From assembly GCF_000833605.1 (NCBI RefSeq), contig NZ_JXTG01000004.1, positions 124,001 to 188,000 of the forward strand: a stretch of 64,000 nt of DNA, written 5' to 3'. The position numbers and the translations under genes are program-made. Shown piece after piece: positions 7,288 through 17,773 of the stretch. Under the pieces are notes generated by a model that saw only the letters and a program-made list of their open reading frames with translations, made no database searches and had not been told where the DNA came from. The first letter of the stretch is position 1, and each line of letters begins with the position of its first letter. The stretch is from Anoxybacillus ayderensis. Lineage in GTDB: Bacteria > Bacillota > Bacilli > Bacillales > Anoxybacillaceae.

Positions 7288-10200
7288 TTGTCGTTTATCC
7301 ATCTACAAGTGCGAAGTGGTTATAGCTTATTAAGTAGCACGGTGAAAATTGAGGAGCTCGTTATGCGGGCGCGTGAACTTCAATTTTCAGCAGTTGCGTT
7401 AACGGATGAAAACGTCTTGTATGGGGTAATTCCGTTTTATAAGGCGTGTCAAGCGCACGGAATCAAATCGATTATCGGTATGATTGCGACAGTATTTGAT
7501 AAGCATGGGCATACAGATCAACTGGTGCTGTTGGCGAAAAATAACGACGGGTATCGTCAACTTGTCCATATTGCTACAGCCATTCAATTAAATGACGGAA
7601 AGGGCATTTCTTTATGTGACTTATCCCGCTACACGAGCGAATTAATCGGTATGACAAGCGGAGTACATGGGCGAGTGGAGCAGCATTTGCTGAACGGGGA
7701 AATCGATCAAGCAGAAACGCTCGTTCACACGTACGCGAAGCTATTTCAACGCGGCGATTTTTATATAAATGTGCAGCGACACGGCTTACAAGAACAAGAA
7801 TATTTGTTGCCCCTACTTCTTGAACATAGTAAACGATGGGACATGCCGCTCGTGGCGACAAACGATGTACGTTACATGTGTAAAGAAGATGCGCTTGCTT
7901 TTGAATGTTTACTTGCGATGAAATACGGAAAGAAAATGGCCGACCCGAGCCGTCCACGCTTTTTAACGAATGAATACCATTTCAAAAGCGCTGACGAAAT
8001 GATTTCATTATTTTCAATGTATCGTGAAGCCATCGAGGAGACGGTGCGTATTGCACAGCGATGCAATGTGACGTTTGAGGCTAAAAAATGGTTTATGCCG
8101 CGCTATCCTGTTCCTTCGGGGAAAACGGCTGACGAATATTTGCAAACGTGGTGTTGGGAGCAATTCACGAAACGCTTTCCTGATCGCCCAGAAGCATATG
8201 TTACTCGGTTACAATATGAACTGCAAATCATTCAACAGATGAATTTTAGTGACTATTTCTTAATTGTCGCTGATTTCATGCGTTTTGCGCGTGAACGAGG
8301 GATATTGACAGGACCGGGACGTGGATCAGCCGCAGGTTCCCTCGTTGCTTACATACTCGGAATTACACAAGTCGACCCGTTACAATACGGGCTTTTATTT
8401 GAACGATTTTTAAATCCAGCTCGTCTGTCACTTCCAGATATTGATATCGATTTTCCTGATCATCGTCGTGAAGAAGTCATTCGTTATATTGAACAAACAT
8501 ATGGAAAAGATTATGTTGCGCAAATTATCACGTTTGGGACATTTGGAATGCGCTCAGCCATTCGTGAAGTCGGTCGTGTGTTTGAAGTAGATGAACAAGA
8601 AATGGAGCAAACGTTAGCTACGGGACGATTCGATCATACGCGTCCATGGCATAGCGTCGTACAACGGATTGAAGGCTTGCCAAAGCATACGTCCATTCAT
8701 GCTGCTGGTATTGTCATTAGCCCATGCCCGTTAACAGACATCGTCCCCCTTCAAGGCGGACAAACGACAACGTATGTGACGCAATATGCGATGGATGCAC
8801 TTGAACAAATCGGATTATTAAAATTCGATTTACTTGCCCTCAAAAATTTAACGATCGTTGAACAAATGATTCATAGCGTTGAACAGCGGACAGGCCATCG
8901 TTTGCGTTTTGAAAATATACCGCTTGATGACGAACAAACGTATGCGCTTTTCAGTCAAGGGGATACTTTTGGTGTGTTTCAGCTTGAGTCAGAAGGAATG
9001 AAGCGGGTGTTGCGCGAATTACAACCGACAACGTTTGAAGATATTGTAGCAGTAAACGCTTTATTTCGTCCCGGACCGATGGAACAAATTCCAACATATA
9101 TTTCCCGTAAACATGGGCGTGAGCCGATCGTTTACATGCATGATGATTTGCAATCGATTTTGCAATCGACATATGGAGTTATCGTGTATCAAGAGCAAAT
9201 TATGAAAATTGCTGAACAAATGGCGAGCTATTCGTTAGCAGAAGCCGATTTGTTACGTCGCGCAATAAGTAAAAAAGACGTTGGACAAATGGAAAAAGAG
9301 AAACAGCGTTTTATTGAAGGGTGTATGCAAAATGGGTACGCTGCCCATATCGCAAACGAATTGTATGAGCTAATCGTTCGTTTTGCTGGTTATGGGTTTA
9401 ACAGGAGCCACGCAGTAGCATACAGCTATATCGCATATATGCTTGCATATATCAAAGCGCATTATCCGCTCGATTTTTACGCTGTTTTATTAACAAATGT
9501 CATCGGACAAAAAGAAAAGATGATGCAATGTGTACACGAACTTCGCAAAAAACGAATACGTTTACTTCCTCCTTCCGTCGGACGAAGTGAAGGTCATTTT
9601 ACCGTTGATGGAAACGATATTCGTTTTGGATTGTTAGCGATTAAACAAGTAAGTTCCGCCTTTGTTAAACAAATAATTCGGGAGCGTCAAAGACAACCAT
9701 TTTCCGATTTTTTTGATTTCGTTTCGCGATTACGTATCGAGCCTTCACAAAGAAAGATCGTCGAAGCGCTTATTTTTTCTGGCTGTTTTGACGAATTTCG
9801 TGTGGAGCGTGCCACCCTTTATGCAAGTATTGACGTGGCGCTTGAGCATGCCGAGTTTCTGACCCCTAATCTCGACGTACGACCAAAATATGTTCATGCT
9901 GAACCGTTATCGCTCATCGACCAATTAAAATACGAAAAGCAATGGCTTAACGTATACGTTTCCCCTCATCCGATTGAATCATTTGCCCATTTTTATTCCA
10001 TGTGGGGAGCAAAACGTATGTACGAATGGGAAATAGAGAAAGAGAATGTTGGCAAAGTAATCGCATACGTTGAGGAGGTGACGAAAAAGCGGACAAAAAA
10101 AGGGGAAGAAATGGCGTTTGTGACGATTTGTGATGATAGCGATGAATGGTATGCGATCGCATTTCCGACGATTTATAGCCGATTTCATTCTTTATTACAA

Positions 10201-10509
10201 CAAGGAAGCGTGTTGTACATGGAAGGGAAAATAGAGCAGCGGCCAAATGGCTGGCATCTCATTGTACAACAAGTGAGGAAGCCGGTATGTGTTTACGTGA
10301 AAATTGATGAACAGCACGCGTCGCCAGCTATATTGCAGAAGTTAAAAGAAGTGTTAATCGCTCATCGCGGATATGCACCTGTTATTTTGTACTATGAAGC
10401 AGAACGAAAAAAAGTGCAGCTTTCTCATGAATATGCTGTGTCCCCACACGATGAGTGCATTCATCAACTAACGGCATTGCTGGGGGATGGGAATGTCGTT
10501 GTGAAATAA
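7288..10509 (+). CDS. dnaE: DNA polymerase III alpha subunit DnaE
   Basis: A replicative polymerase of 1073 residues. It has an N-terminal PHP domain (FIHLQVRSGYSLL opening), a C-family polymerase core (GPGRGSAAGSLVAYILGIT; catalytic aspartates in LPDIDIDFPDHRR), a tandem HhH region and a C-terminal OB fold (about 945-1020). In Firmicutes DnaE extends RNA primers before PolC takes over the lagging strand. The start is TTG 7288: AGGTGGGAG lies 5 nt upstream and the protein then begins MSFIHLQVRSGYSLL, as in B. subtilis DnaE. The frame is open to 7225, but those codons have no Shine-Dalgarno. No intein or frameshift is seen. Confidence 0.93.
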   Translation: MSFIHLQVRSGYSLLSSTVKIEELVMRARELQFSAVALTDENVLYGVIPFYKACQAHGIKSIIGMIATVFDKHGHTDQLVLLAKNNDGYRQLVHIATAIQLNDGKGISLCDLSRYTSELIGMTSGVHGRVEQHLLNGEIDQAETLVHTYAKLFQRGDFYINVQRHGLQEQEYLLPLLLEHSKRWDMPLVATNDVRYMCKEDALAFECLLAMKYGKKMADPSRPRFLTNEYHFKSADEMISLFSMYREAIEETVRIAQRCNVTFEAKKWFMPRYPVPSGKTADEYLQTWCWEQFTKRFPDRPEAYVTRLQYELQIIQQMNFSDYFLIVADFMRFARERGILTGPGRGSAAGSLVAYILGITQVDPLQYGLLFERFLNPARLSLPDIDIDFPDHRREEVIRYIEQTYGKDYVAQIITFGTFGMRSAIREVGRVFEVDEQEMEQTLATGRFDHTRPWHSVVQRIEGLPKHTSIHAAGIVISPCPLTDIVPLQGGQTTTYVTQYAMDALEQIGLLKFDLLALKNLTIVEQMIHSVEQRTGHRLRFENIPLDDEQTYALFSQGDTFGVFQLESEGMKRVLRELQPTTFEDIVAVNALFRPGPMEQIPTYISRKHGREPIVYMHDDLQSILQSTYGVIVYQEQIMKIAEQMASYSLAEADLLRRAISKKDVGQMEKEKQRFIEGCMQNGYAAHIANELYELIVRFAGYGFNRSHAVAYSYIAYMLAYIKAHYPLDFYAVLLTNVIGQKEKMMQCVHELRKKRIRLLPPSVGRSEGHFTVDGNDIRFGLLAIKQVSSAFVKQIIRERQRQPFSDFFDFVSRLRIEPSQRKIVEALIFSGCFDEFRVERATLYASIDVALEHAEFLTPNLDVRPKYVHAEPLSLIDQLKYEKQWLNVYVSPHPIESFAHFYSMWGAKRMYEWEIEKENVGKVIAYVEEVTKKRTKKGEEMAFVTICDDSDEWYAIAFPTIYSRFHSLLQQGSVLYMEGKIEQRPNGWHLIVQQVRKPVCVYVKIDEQHASPAILQKLKEVLIAHRGYAPVILYYEAERKKVQLSHEYAVSPHDECIHQLTALLGDGNVVVK

Positions 10510-10557
10510 AAATGCTTTACTATTTTTCATTTTTATTATATTTTTATAGAAGTTAAG

Positions 10558-10568
10558 TGGTCAGACCA
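10558..10568. promoter_or_regulatory. Palindromic operator for a FadR/GntR-type regulator
   Basis: TGGTCAGACCA is a perfect 5-1-5 palindrome of the TGGT-n3-ACCA type used by PdhR/LldR/FadR-subfamily repressors. It lies 8 bp after a TATAGA -10-like hexamer (10545-10550), where it would cover the start point of the malic enzyme transcript. The last gene of that unit encodes a FadR-subfamily protein, so autoregulation is likely. Confidence 0.55.
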
Positions 10569-10596
10569 GTGGCCGCTTGTTAGGGAGGAATATGTC

Positions 10597-11850
10597 GTGT
10601 CGTTGTTTAAAGAAGCGCTTCATATGCATGAGCGTTATCAAGGGAAGCTGGAAGTAAAAGCGAAAGTGCCGTTAAGAAATGCTTACGATTTAAGCTTAGC
10701 GTATTCTCCTGGTGTAGCAGAACCGTGCAAAGCCATTCATGCCGAACCGAGCAAAATATATGATTATACGTTAAAAGCGAACACAGTGGCGGTCGTTTCC
10801 AATGGGAGTGCAGTGTTAGGGCTTGGAAATATTGGGGCAGACGCAGCGTTGCCAGTCATGGAAGGAAAGGCGGTGCTCTTCAAAAGTTTCGCTGGGGTTG
10901 ATGCATTTCCGATTTGTTTAAATACATCAGATGTAGAACAAATGATTCAGACCGTCAAATTGCTTGAGCCGACATTTGGTGGCATTAACTTAGAAGATAT
11001 TGCTGCTCCGCATTGTTTTACGATTGAGGAACGATTAAAGCGAGAAATGAACATTCCTGTTTTTCATGATGATCAACATGGAACAGCGATTGTGACTGTT
11101 GCTGGTTTAATGAATGCGTTAAAGTTAGTGAACAAAAAAATAGAACATATTCAAGTGATCATTAACGGAGCGGGAGCAGCAGGAATTGCGATTATGAAGT
11201 TGCTTCGTTGTTACGGGGTTAAACATATCATCATGTGCGATTCAAAAGGGGCGATTTATGAAGGGCGCCCATATGGAATGAATGAGATCAAACATGAAAT
11301 TGCCCAATGGACAAACGATGAGAAAAAAGCAGGAACGTTACAGGAAGTCATCGTTGGTGCGGATGTATTTATTGGTGTGTCTGTTGCTGGAGCGTTGACA
11401 GCGAGCATGGTTGAAACGATGAATCGAGATGCAATCATTTTTGCGATGGCAAACCCGACGCCAGAAATTATGCCGGAAGAGGCGTTACAAGCAGGGGCAA
11501 CAGTTGTTGGGACAGGACGTTCCGACTATCCGAATCAAGTGAATAACGTGTTGGCATTTCCAGGTATTTTCAGAGGTGCTCTTGATGTACGCGCCAAACA
11601 AATTAATGAACAAATGAAAATGGCCGCTGTAGAAGCCATTGCGCATTTAATTACAGAAGATGAATTGCGTGCTGATTATGTTATTCCTGCTCCTCTCGAT
11701 CCGCGCGTCGCTCCAGCTGTCGCTGCTGCAGTGGCAAAAGCCGCCATGGAAACAGGAGTGGCCCAAGTGATTGTCGATCCAAAAGAGGTAGAAAAACGAA
11801 CACGGCAATTAGCACTAATTGCAGGTGAGGGTGAACATGACTACTTCTAA
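10597..11850 (+). CDS. ytsJ: NAD(P)-dependent malic enzyme
   Basis: A 417-residue short-form malic enzyme that converts malate to pyruvate and CO2. Visible motifs are SPGVAEPCKAI, KANTVAVVSNGSAVLGLGNIG, the metal-binding HDDQHGTAI and the nucleotide loop INGAGAAGIAI. It resembles B. subtilis YtsJ, the main NADP-dependent malic enzyme. GTG 10597 follows AGGGAGGAA at 6-nt spacing; the nearby ATG at 10592 is out of frame. The gene overlaps the FadR-type regulator by 14 nt, and accDA follows. This is a pyruvate/NADPH supply step placed beside fatty-acid initiation. Confidence 0.9.
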   Translation: MSLFKEALHMHERYQGKLEVKAKVPLRNAYDLSLAYSPGVAEPCKAIHAEPSKIYDYTLKANTVAVVSNGSAVLGLGNIGADAALPVMEGKAVLFKSFAGVDAFPICLNTSDVEQMIQTVKLLEPTFGGINLEDIAAPHCFTIEERLKREMNIPVFHDDQHGTAIVTVAGLMNALKLVNKKIEHIQVIINGAGAAGIAIMKLLRCYGVKHIIMCDSKGAIYEGRPYGMNEIKHEIAQWTNDEKKAGTLQEVIVGADVFIGVSVAGALTASMVETMNRDAIIFAMANPTPEIMPEEALQAGATVVGTGRSDYPNQVNNVLAFPGIFRGALDVRAKQINEQMKMAAVEAIAHLITEDELRADYVIPAPLDPRVAPAVAAAVAKAAMETGVAQVIVDPKEVEKRTRQLALIAGEGEHDYF

Positions 11851-12439
11851 AGTATACATTGAAACGTTTTGGCAAATTCATCGCATGATTGAAGAAGCAG
11901 GTCTTCAACCTGGCGATCGGCTTCCATCTGAACGAGAGCTAGCCGATCGATTGCGAGTCGGACGCTCTTCTGTTCGTGAAGCGCTCCGAGCACTAGAGTT
12001 GCTTGGGCTAATCGAAACGCGCCGCGGGGAAGGAACGTTTATGAAACCGTTTGGCGACCATCAGCTCATTCAACTACTTGGCTCGTTTATTTTGCAAGGA
12101 AATCGGGAAAAAAGAGATTTAATAGAAACAAAACTACTTATGGAACGAATGTGCTTACAGCTTGCTTGCAAACGAATGACGGACGAGAAGCTCGAGCGCA
12201 TTGCACAAGCTGATCGTATGTACCATTCATTTTTTCGACGGATTGTAGAAGCGACCGATAACTATTTATTGTTGCGCATTTGGCTTGTATTAAGCGATTT
12301 TTTTGAACACGTATATACGGTCGAGCTCCCTTCCGAATGTTACGAACAGATGTGGAAGGCACTCCAAAAGCGGTCGTGCGAAGAAGCAACAGCCGTTTAT
12401 GAGCAATACGTGATGCAAAAAATGTCGAAAGAGAATTGA
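11837..12439 (+). CDS. GntR-family (FadR subfamily) transcriptional regulator
   Basis: A 200-residue cytosolic DNA-binding protein. It has an N-terminal GntR winged helix (LQPGDRLPSERELADRLRVG, then SSVREALRALELLGLIETRRGEG) and a C-terminal all-helical FCD-like effector domain (about 85-200). Start ATG 11837 follows AGGTGAGGG and lies inside the end of the malic enzyme gene, so translation is coupled. A TGGTCAGACCA palindrome before the malic enzyme is the likely operator. The ligand may be a central metabolite such as an organic acid or acyl-CoA, but the sequence does not say. Placement directly before accDA suggests coordination of pyruvate metabolism and fatty-acid synthesis. Confidence 0.82.
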   Translation: MTTSKVYIETFWQIHRMIEEAGLQPGDRLPSERELADRLRVGRSSVREALRALELLGLIETRRGEGTFMKPFGDHQLIQLLGSFILQGNREKRDLIETKLLMERMCLQLACKRMTDEKLERIAQADRMYHSFFRRIVEATDNYLLLRIWLVLSDFFEHVYTVELPSECYEQMWKALQKRSCEEATAVYEQYVMQKMSKEN

Positions 12440-12508
12440 CACAATGTGACAAACAAAGTTGTCTTTATCCAGTAAAGTAGAAATGGACTAAGTAGGGGAG
12501 GGAAACAT

Positions 12509-13381
12509 GTGCTGAAAGATTTGTTCTCCAAAAAGAAGAAGTATGCGACCATTCCATCTGAACAAGCAAAGCAAGATGTACCTGAAGGCATTATGACAAA
12601 ATGTCCGAAGTGTAAAAAAATTATGTATACGAAAGAATTAGTGAAAAATTTACGCGTTTGTATATCGTGCGGCTATCATCATCCGATGTCTGCTCCTGAA
12701 CGCATTGCGTGTTTGTTAGATGAAGGGACGTTTCATGAATACGATCGTCACCTTCTTTCTAAAAATCCGCTTGATTTTCCACAGTATATGGAGAAAATTG
12801 AGGAAGATCGTGAGAAAACGAAATTGAATGAAGCGGTTGTGACAGGAGAAGGAACGATAAACGGCTTTCCTGTTGTTATTGCAGTGATGGATTCCCGTTT
12901 CCGTATGGGAAGCATGGGATCAGTTGTCGGAGAAAAAATTGCACGCGCCATCGAACGAGCGATGGAAAAATCAGTACCTTTTATTATTTTTACCGCTTCA
13001 GGTGGAGCGCGCATGCAAGAAGGTGTATTAAGTTTAATGCAAATGGCGAAAACAAGCGCTGCATTAAAACTGTTTAGCGAACAAGGTGGGCTCATCATTT
13101 CAGTCATGACCCATCCAACGACAGGTGGTGTATCAGCAAGCTTCGCCTCGCTTGGAGATTATAACTTTGCTGAACCGGGGGCGTTGATCGGTTTTGCGGG
13201 AAGACGAGTCATCGAACAAACGGTTCGGGAAGAGTTGCCAGATGATTTTCAAACTGCGGAATTTTTATTGAAACACGGACAATTAGATGCTGTTATTCCG
13301 CGTCATGAATTAAAAGATAAATTAACGAATGTATTAGACATTCACCAATCGCGAGGTGGAGACGAATGGCATACGAATTAG
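12509..13381 (+). CDS. accD: Acetyl-CoA carboxylase carboxyltransferase beta subunit
   Basis: A 290-residue subunit of the acetyl-CoA carboxylase carboxyltransferase, which forms malonyl-CoA with AccA. The N-terminal four-Cys zinc ribbon uses C32, C35, C51 and C54. The crotonase-like core carries [21 protein letters not shown] and [14 protein letters not shown]. The start is GTG 12509 after GGGGAGGG; the overlapping ATG at 12507 is out of frame and meets a stop at once. It overlaps accA by 16 nt. A TTGACA at 12436-12441 and a GACAA-n6-TTGTC repeat lie upstream, but I could not settle a -10. Confidence 0.95.
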   Translation: MLKDLFSKKKKYATIPSEQAKQDVPEGIMTKCPKCKKIMYTKELVKNLRVCISCGYHHPMSAPERIACLLDEGTFHEYDRHLLSKNPLDFPQYMEKIEEDREKTKLNEAVVTGEGTINGFPVVIAVMDSRFRMGSMGSVVGEKIARAIERAMEKSVPFIIFTASGGARMQEGVLSLMQMAKTSAALKLFSEQGGLIISVMTHPTTGGVSASFASLGDYNFAEPGALIGFAGRRVIEQTVREELPDDFQTAEFLLKHGQLDAVIPRHELKDKLTNVLDIHQSRGGDEWHTN

Positions 13382-14343
13382 AATTTGAAAAGCCGCTTGT
13401 AGAACTGCGAAAAAAAATTAGCGAACTGAAAGAGTTTACGAAACATCGTGACGTCGATTTTTCAGATGAACTCAATAAGTTAGAAGCGCGACTTGAAAAG
13501 CTTGAAAATGATATTTATGCTAATTTAAGCCCGTGGGATCGTGTGCAAATTGCCCGACATCCAAATCGTCCGACAACGCTCGATTATATCGATCGGTTGT
13601 TTACGAACTTTTTTGAATGTCACGGTGATCGTTGTTTTGGCGACGATGAAGCGATTGTCGGAGGAATTGCGAAATATCACGGATTGCCTGTGACAGTCAT
13701 CGGACATCAACGCGGAAAAGATACGAAAGAAAATATTCGCCGTAATTTTGGCATGCCGCATCCAGAAGGGTATCGAAAGGCACTTCGTCTAATGAAACAA
13801 GCCGAAAAATTTGGGCGTCCGATTATTTGTTTTATTGATACGAAAGGGGCGTATCCAGGAAAAGCTGCCGAAGAGCGCGGACAAAGTGAAGCGATCGCAC
13901 GAAATTTGTTTGAAATGGCGGGATTGACTGTCCCTGTCGTATGCATTGTGATCGGTGAAGGTGGAAGCGGCGGTGCGCTTGCGCTTGGTGTCGGAAACTA
14001 TGTTCATATGCTTGAAAATTCAACGTATTCCGTTATTTCGCCAGAAGGGGCAGCGGCTATTTTATGGAAAGATGCGTCACTCGCGAAAAAAGCTGCCGAA
14101 ACGATGAAAATTACAGCGAAAGATTTAAAGCAGCTTGGCGTCATTGATGAAATGATTCCAGAAGTGCGCGGCGGTGCGCATCGAAATGTTGATGAACAGG
14201 CGAAATATATTGATGACGTTCTTCAACGCTCGTTGCGTGAATTGCTTCCGTTAAACGCTGAACAGTTAATTGCACAACGATATGAAAAATATAAAAAGAT
14301 TGGCGATTTTATCGAGTCACAACAGCACGTGTCCGTTACGTAA
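13366..14343 (+). CDS. accA: Acetyl-CoA carboxylase carboxyltransferase alpha subunit
   Basis: A 325-residue partner of AccD. It has an N-terminal helical region (about 1-50), the segment [18 protein letters not shown] and the crotonase core with [20 protein letters not shown] and [14 protein letters not shown], which forms an oxyanion hole. It transfers the carboxyl group from carboxybiotin to acetyl-CoA. GAGGTGGAG precedes the ATG inside the accD end, so the two subunits are translationally coupled and made in equal amounts. A terminator follows directly, closing the accDA unit before pfkA. Confidence 0.95.
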   Translation: MAYELEFEKPLVELRKKISELKEFTKHRDVDFSDELNKLEARLEKLENDIYANLSPWDRVQIARHPNRPTTLDYIDRLFTNFFECHGDRCFGDDEAIVGGIAKYHGLPVTVIGHQRGKDTKENIRRNFGMPHPEGYRKALRLMKQAEKFGRPIICFIDTKGAYPGKAAEERGQSEAIARNLFEMAGLTVPVVCIVIGEGGSGGALALGVGNYVHMLENSTYSVISPEGAAAILWKDASLAKKAAETMKITAKDLKQLGVIDEMIPEVRGGAHRNVDEQAKYIDDVLQRSLRELLPLNAEQLIAQRYEKYKKIGDFIESQQHVSVT

Positions 14344-14374
14344 AAAAGGTCATCCATTTCGATGGCCTTTTTTA
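14342..14374 (+). terminator. Terminator after accA
   Basis: AAAAAAGGTCATC pairs with GATGGCCTTTTTT (one G-T pair) around a short loop and ends in a T run. Confidence 0.85.
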
Positions 14375-14452
14375 TTACATGAAAAGGGCGACTTTGGGTA
14401 AACTTTTTGTAGCGTGAAAAAATCAACGTTTTGTGAAACATTTCATTATGTA

Positions 14453-14481
14453 TTGTGTTCCATATACCTTCATGTTATCTT
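14453..14481 (+). promoter_or_regulatory. SigA promoter of pfkA-pyk
   Basis: TTGTGT (14453-14458) and TATCTT (14476-14481) are 17 bp apart and 51 bp before pfkA, in an otherwise gene-free 190-bp gap. Confidence 0.5.
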
Positions 14482-14526
14482 AAAGTAAGAGGTCATACTT
14501 CTTATTTTATTTTTTTAAAGAGGTGA

Positions 14527-15492
<966 letters not shown>

Positions 15493-15540
15493 TGTATATT
15501 TATGGTATCGTTTCCATATGCAATTTGTAGGAGGGTGTTT

Positions 15541-17301
15541 ATGCGCAAAACGAAAATTGTTTGTACGATCGGTCCAGCGAGTGAAAGTGTAGAAAAGCTT
15601 GTGCAACTTATTGAAGCAGGAATGAACGTCGCTCGTCTTAACTTCTCGCACGGAAGTCATGAAGAACATGCAGCGCGCATTCGCAACATTCGTGAAGCGT
15701 CAAAAATAACTGGAAAAACGGTAGCGATTTTATTGGATACGAAAGGTCCAGAAATTCGTACGCATAACATGGAAAATGGGGCGATTGAGTTAAAGGCAGG
15801 CTCTGAAGTGACGATTTCCATGAAAGAAGTGCTCGGTACGCCAGAAAAATTTTCGATTACTTATGAAGGGTTAATTGATGACGTTCACGTTGGCTCAACT
15901 ATTTTATTAGATGATGGATTAATCGGATTAGAAGTGTTAGCGATCGATAAAGAGGCAAAAGAAATTCGGACGAAAGTGTTAAACGGTGGCGTACTGAAAA
16001 ATAAAAAAGGTGTGAACGTCCCGGGCGTAAAAGTGAAATTGCCGGGGATTACTGAAAAAGACGCAGAAGATATTCGTTTCGGTATTGAACAAGGCATTGA
16101 TTTCATTGCTGCATCGTTCGTTCGCCGCGCTTCTGACGTGCTTGAAATTCGTGAATTGCTCGAAGAACATCACGCGTTGCACATTCAAATTATCCCGAAA
16201 ATTGAAAACCAAGAAGGCGTAGACAATATTGACGAAATTTTAGAAGTCGCAGACGGCTTAATGGTTGCCCGCGGAGATTTAGGCGTTGAAATTCCGGCAG
16301 AAGAAGTGCCGCTTGTGCAAAAAGAATTAATTAAAAAATGTAATGCGCTCGGAAAACCAGTTATTACAGCGACACAAATGCTTGACTCAATGCAGCGCAA
16401 TCCGCGTCCAACTCGTGCGGAGGCAAGTGACGTCGCGAATGCCATTTTCGATGGAACAGATGCGATTATGCTGTCAGGTGAAACAGCAGCAGGTGCTTAT
16501 CCAGTAGAAGCGGTACAGACGATGCATCGCATTGCTTTGCGCACAGAACAAGCGTTACAATACCGCGACTTATTATCGAAGCGAAGCAAACAAAGCGGCA
16601 CAACGATTACAGATGCCATTGGACAATCGGTTGCTCACACCGCATTAAACTTAGATGTCGCCGCGATTGTTACGCCGACAGTCAGCGGCCATACAGCTCG
16701 CATGATTTCGAAATACCGTCCAAAAGCGCCAATTATCGCTGTTACATCGAATGAAGGTGTTTCGCGTAAATTAGCGCTCGTTTGGGGTGTTTACCCACGC
16801 GTTGCTCAACATGCTACATCAACAGATGAAATGCTTGATATTGCAGTTGAAGCAGCTCTTGATACACGTATTGTGAAACATGGTGATCTCGTCGTCATTA
16901 CGGCAGGTGTTCCGGTTGGAGAAACAGGATCGACAAACTTAATGAAAGTGCATATGATTGGCGATATGATTGCCAAAGGCCAAGGTATTGGTCGCAAATC
17001 AGCATTTGGAAAAGTTGTTGTAGCGAAAACAGCAGAAGAAGCAGTTGAAAAAATGATTGAAGGCGGCATTTTAGTTGCTCCTGCAACAGATGCGGATATG
17101 ATGAAAGCGTTAGAAAAAGCTGCTGCGATCATTACAGAAGAAGGCGGCTTAACGAGCCATGCAGCTGTGGTCGGCTTAAGCTTAGGCATCCCGGTCATCG
17201 TCGGTGTAAACAATGCGACAACCATTTTAAAAGACGGACAAGATATTACAGTAGACGCAAGTTTCGGTGCCATTTATCGTGGTCACGCAAGCGTGCTATA
17301 A
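15541..17301 (+). CDS. pyk: Pyruvate kinase
   Basis: A 586-residue enzyme that makes pyruvate and ATP from PEP. It has [16 protein letters not shown] at the start, [10 protein letters not shown], the catalytic-Lys region [18 protein letters not shown], and [12 protein letters not shown]. After the usual allosteric domain (to about residue 470) comes an extra C-terminal PEP-utiliser-like domain with [21 protein letters not shown]. That extension, with its TSHAA motif, is typical of Bacillus and Geobacillus pyruvate kinases. ATG 15541 follows GTAGGAGGGTG. The gene closes the pfkA-pyk operon with a strong terminator. Confidence 0.97.
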   Translation: MRKTKIVCTIGPASESVEKLVQLIEAGMNVARLNFSHGSHEEHAARIRNIREASKITGKTVAILLDTKGPEIRTHNMENGAIELKAGSEVTISMKEVLGTPEKFSITYEGLIDDVHVGSTILLDDGLIGLEVLAIDKEAKEIRTKVLNGGVLKNKKGVNVPGVKVKLPGITEKDAEDIRFGIEQGIDFIAASFVRRASDVLEIRELLEEHHALHIQIIPKIENQEGVDNIDEILEVADGLMVARGDLGVEIPAEEVPLVQKELIKKCNALGKPVITATQMLDSMQRNPRPTRAEASDVANAIFDGTDAIMLSGETAAGAYPVEAVQTMHRIALRTEQALQYRDLLSKRSKQSGTTITDAIGQSVAHTALNLDVAAIVTPTVSGHTARMISKYRPKAPIIAVTSNEGVSRKLALVWGVYPRVAQHATSTDEMLDIAVEAALDTRIVKHGDLVVITAGVPVGETGSTNLMKVHMIGDMIAKGQGIGRKSAFGKVVVAKTAEEAVEKMIEGGILVAPATDADMMKALEKAAAIITEEGGLTSHAAVVGLSLGIPVIVGVNNATTILKDGQDITVDASFGAIYRGHASVL

Positions 17302-17302
17302 T

Positions 17303-17327
17303 AAGAAGGGGACAACCCCTTCTTTTC
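17303..17327 (+). terminator. Terminator after pyk
   Basis: A perfect 9-bp stem AAGAAGGGG / CCCCTTCTT with loop ACAA is followed by TTC. Confidence 0.85.
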
Positions 17328-17346
17328 TCATTTTGGAGGGATATGT

Positions 17347-17739
17347 ATGCGTAATATCTTTTTTCTTCTTTTTATCGTTATCCCAGCGTTAGAAATTGTC
17401 GTTCTTGTTTTATCTGGAAAGGCAATCGGGGTATGGCCAACATTTGCTTTCATCGTGGCGACAGGCATTATCGGTGCATTTTTAGCGAAAAAGCAAGGAT
17501 TGCACACGCTTCAGCGCGCGAAGTACGAATGGATGAATGGACGTATCCCAAGCGATGCGCTATTAGATGGGATTTGCATTTTAGTTGGCGGGACGTTATT
17601 GTTAACGCCAGGATTTATTACTGATACAGCAGGTTTTATTTTGCTTCTCCCATTTGCGCGCGAAAAAATGAAACCGTGGCTCGTCCGTTTGTTTAAGTGG
17701 ATGTTTTATACGAAAACTTGGATATACATTCGAAAATAA
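17347..17739 (+). CDS. fxsA: FxsA-family membrane protein
   Basis: A 130-residue integral membrane protein with hydrophobic segments at about residues 3-22, 28-46 and 75-100 and a basic C-terminus. It carries the FxsA hallmarks: FIVIPALEIVVL, GIIGAFLAKKQG near the middle, and GGTLLLTPGFITDTAGFILLLP. FxsA is named from E. coli, where overproduction relieves F-plasmid exclusion of phage T7; its normal role is unclear. TTGGAGGG precedes the start. The position after pyk and opposite ytvI follows B. subtilis ytzA. Confidence 0.85.
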   Translation: MRNIFFLLFIVIPALEIVVLVLSGKAIGVWPTFAFIVATGIIGAFLAKKQGLHTLQRAKYEWMNGRIPSDALLDGICILVGGTLLLTPGFITDTAGFILLLPFAREKMKPWLVRLFKWMFYTKTWIYIRK

Positions 17740-17773
17740 AAAGCATAAGCTCGTCGCTTATGCTTCTTTTTTT
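17737..17773. terminator. Bidirectional terminator fxsA/ytvI
   Basis: AAGCATAAGC (17741-17750) and GCTTATGCTT (17756-17765) form a 10-bp stem. A5 precedes and a T7 tract follows, so both converging genes are served. Confidence 0.85.

Noticed and set aside
12436-12478. TTGACA and an imperfect GACAA-n6-TTGTC repeat before accD as promoter and operator
   Set aside because: No -10 hexamer lies at 16-18 bp, and the repeat matches no regulator known to me. It is mentioned in the accD note only.
16806-17273. 155-codon open frame on the minus strand inside pyk
   Set aside because: It is a shadow of the pyruvate kinase reading frame, and the plus-strand protein is conserved throughout.
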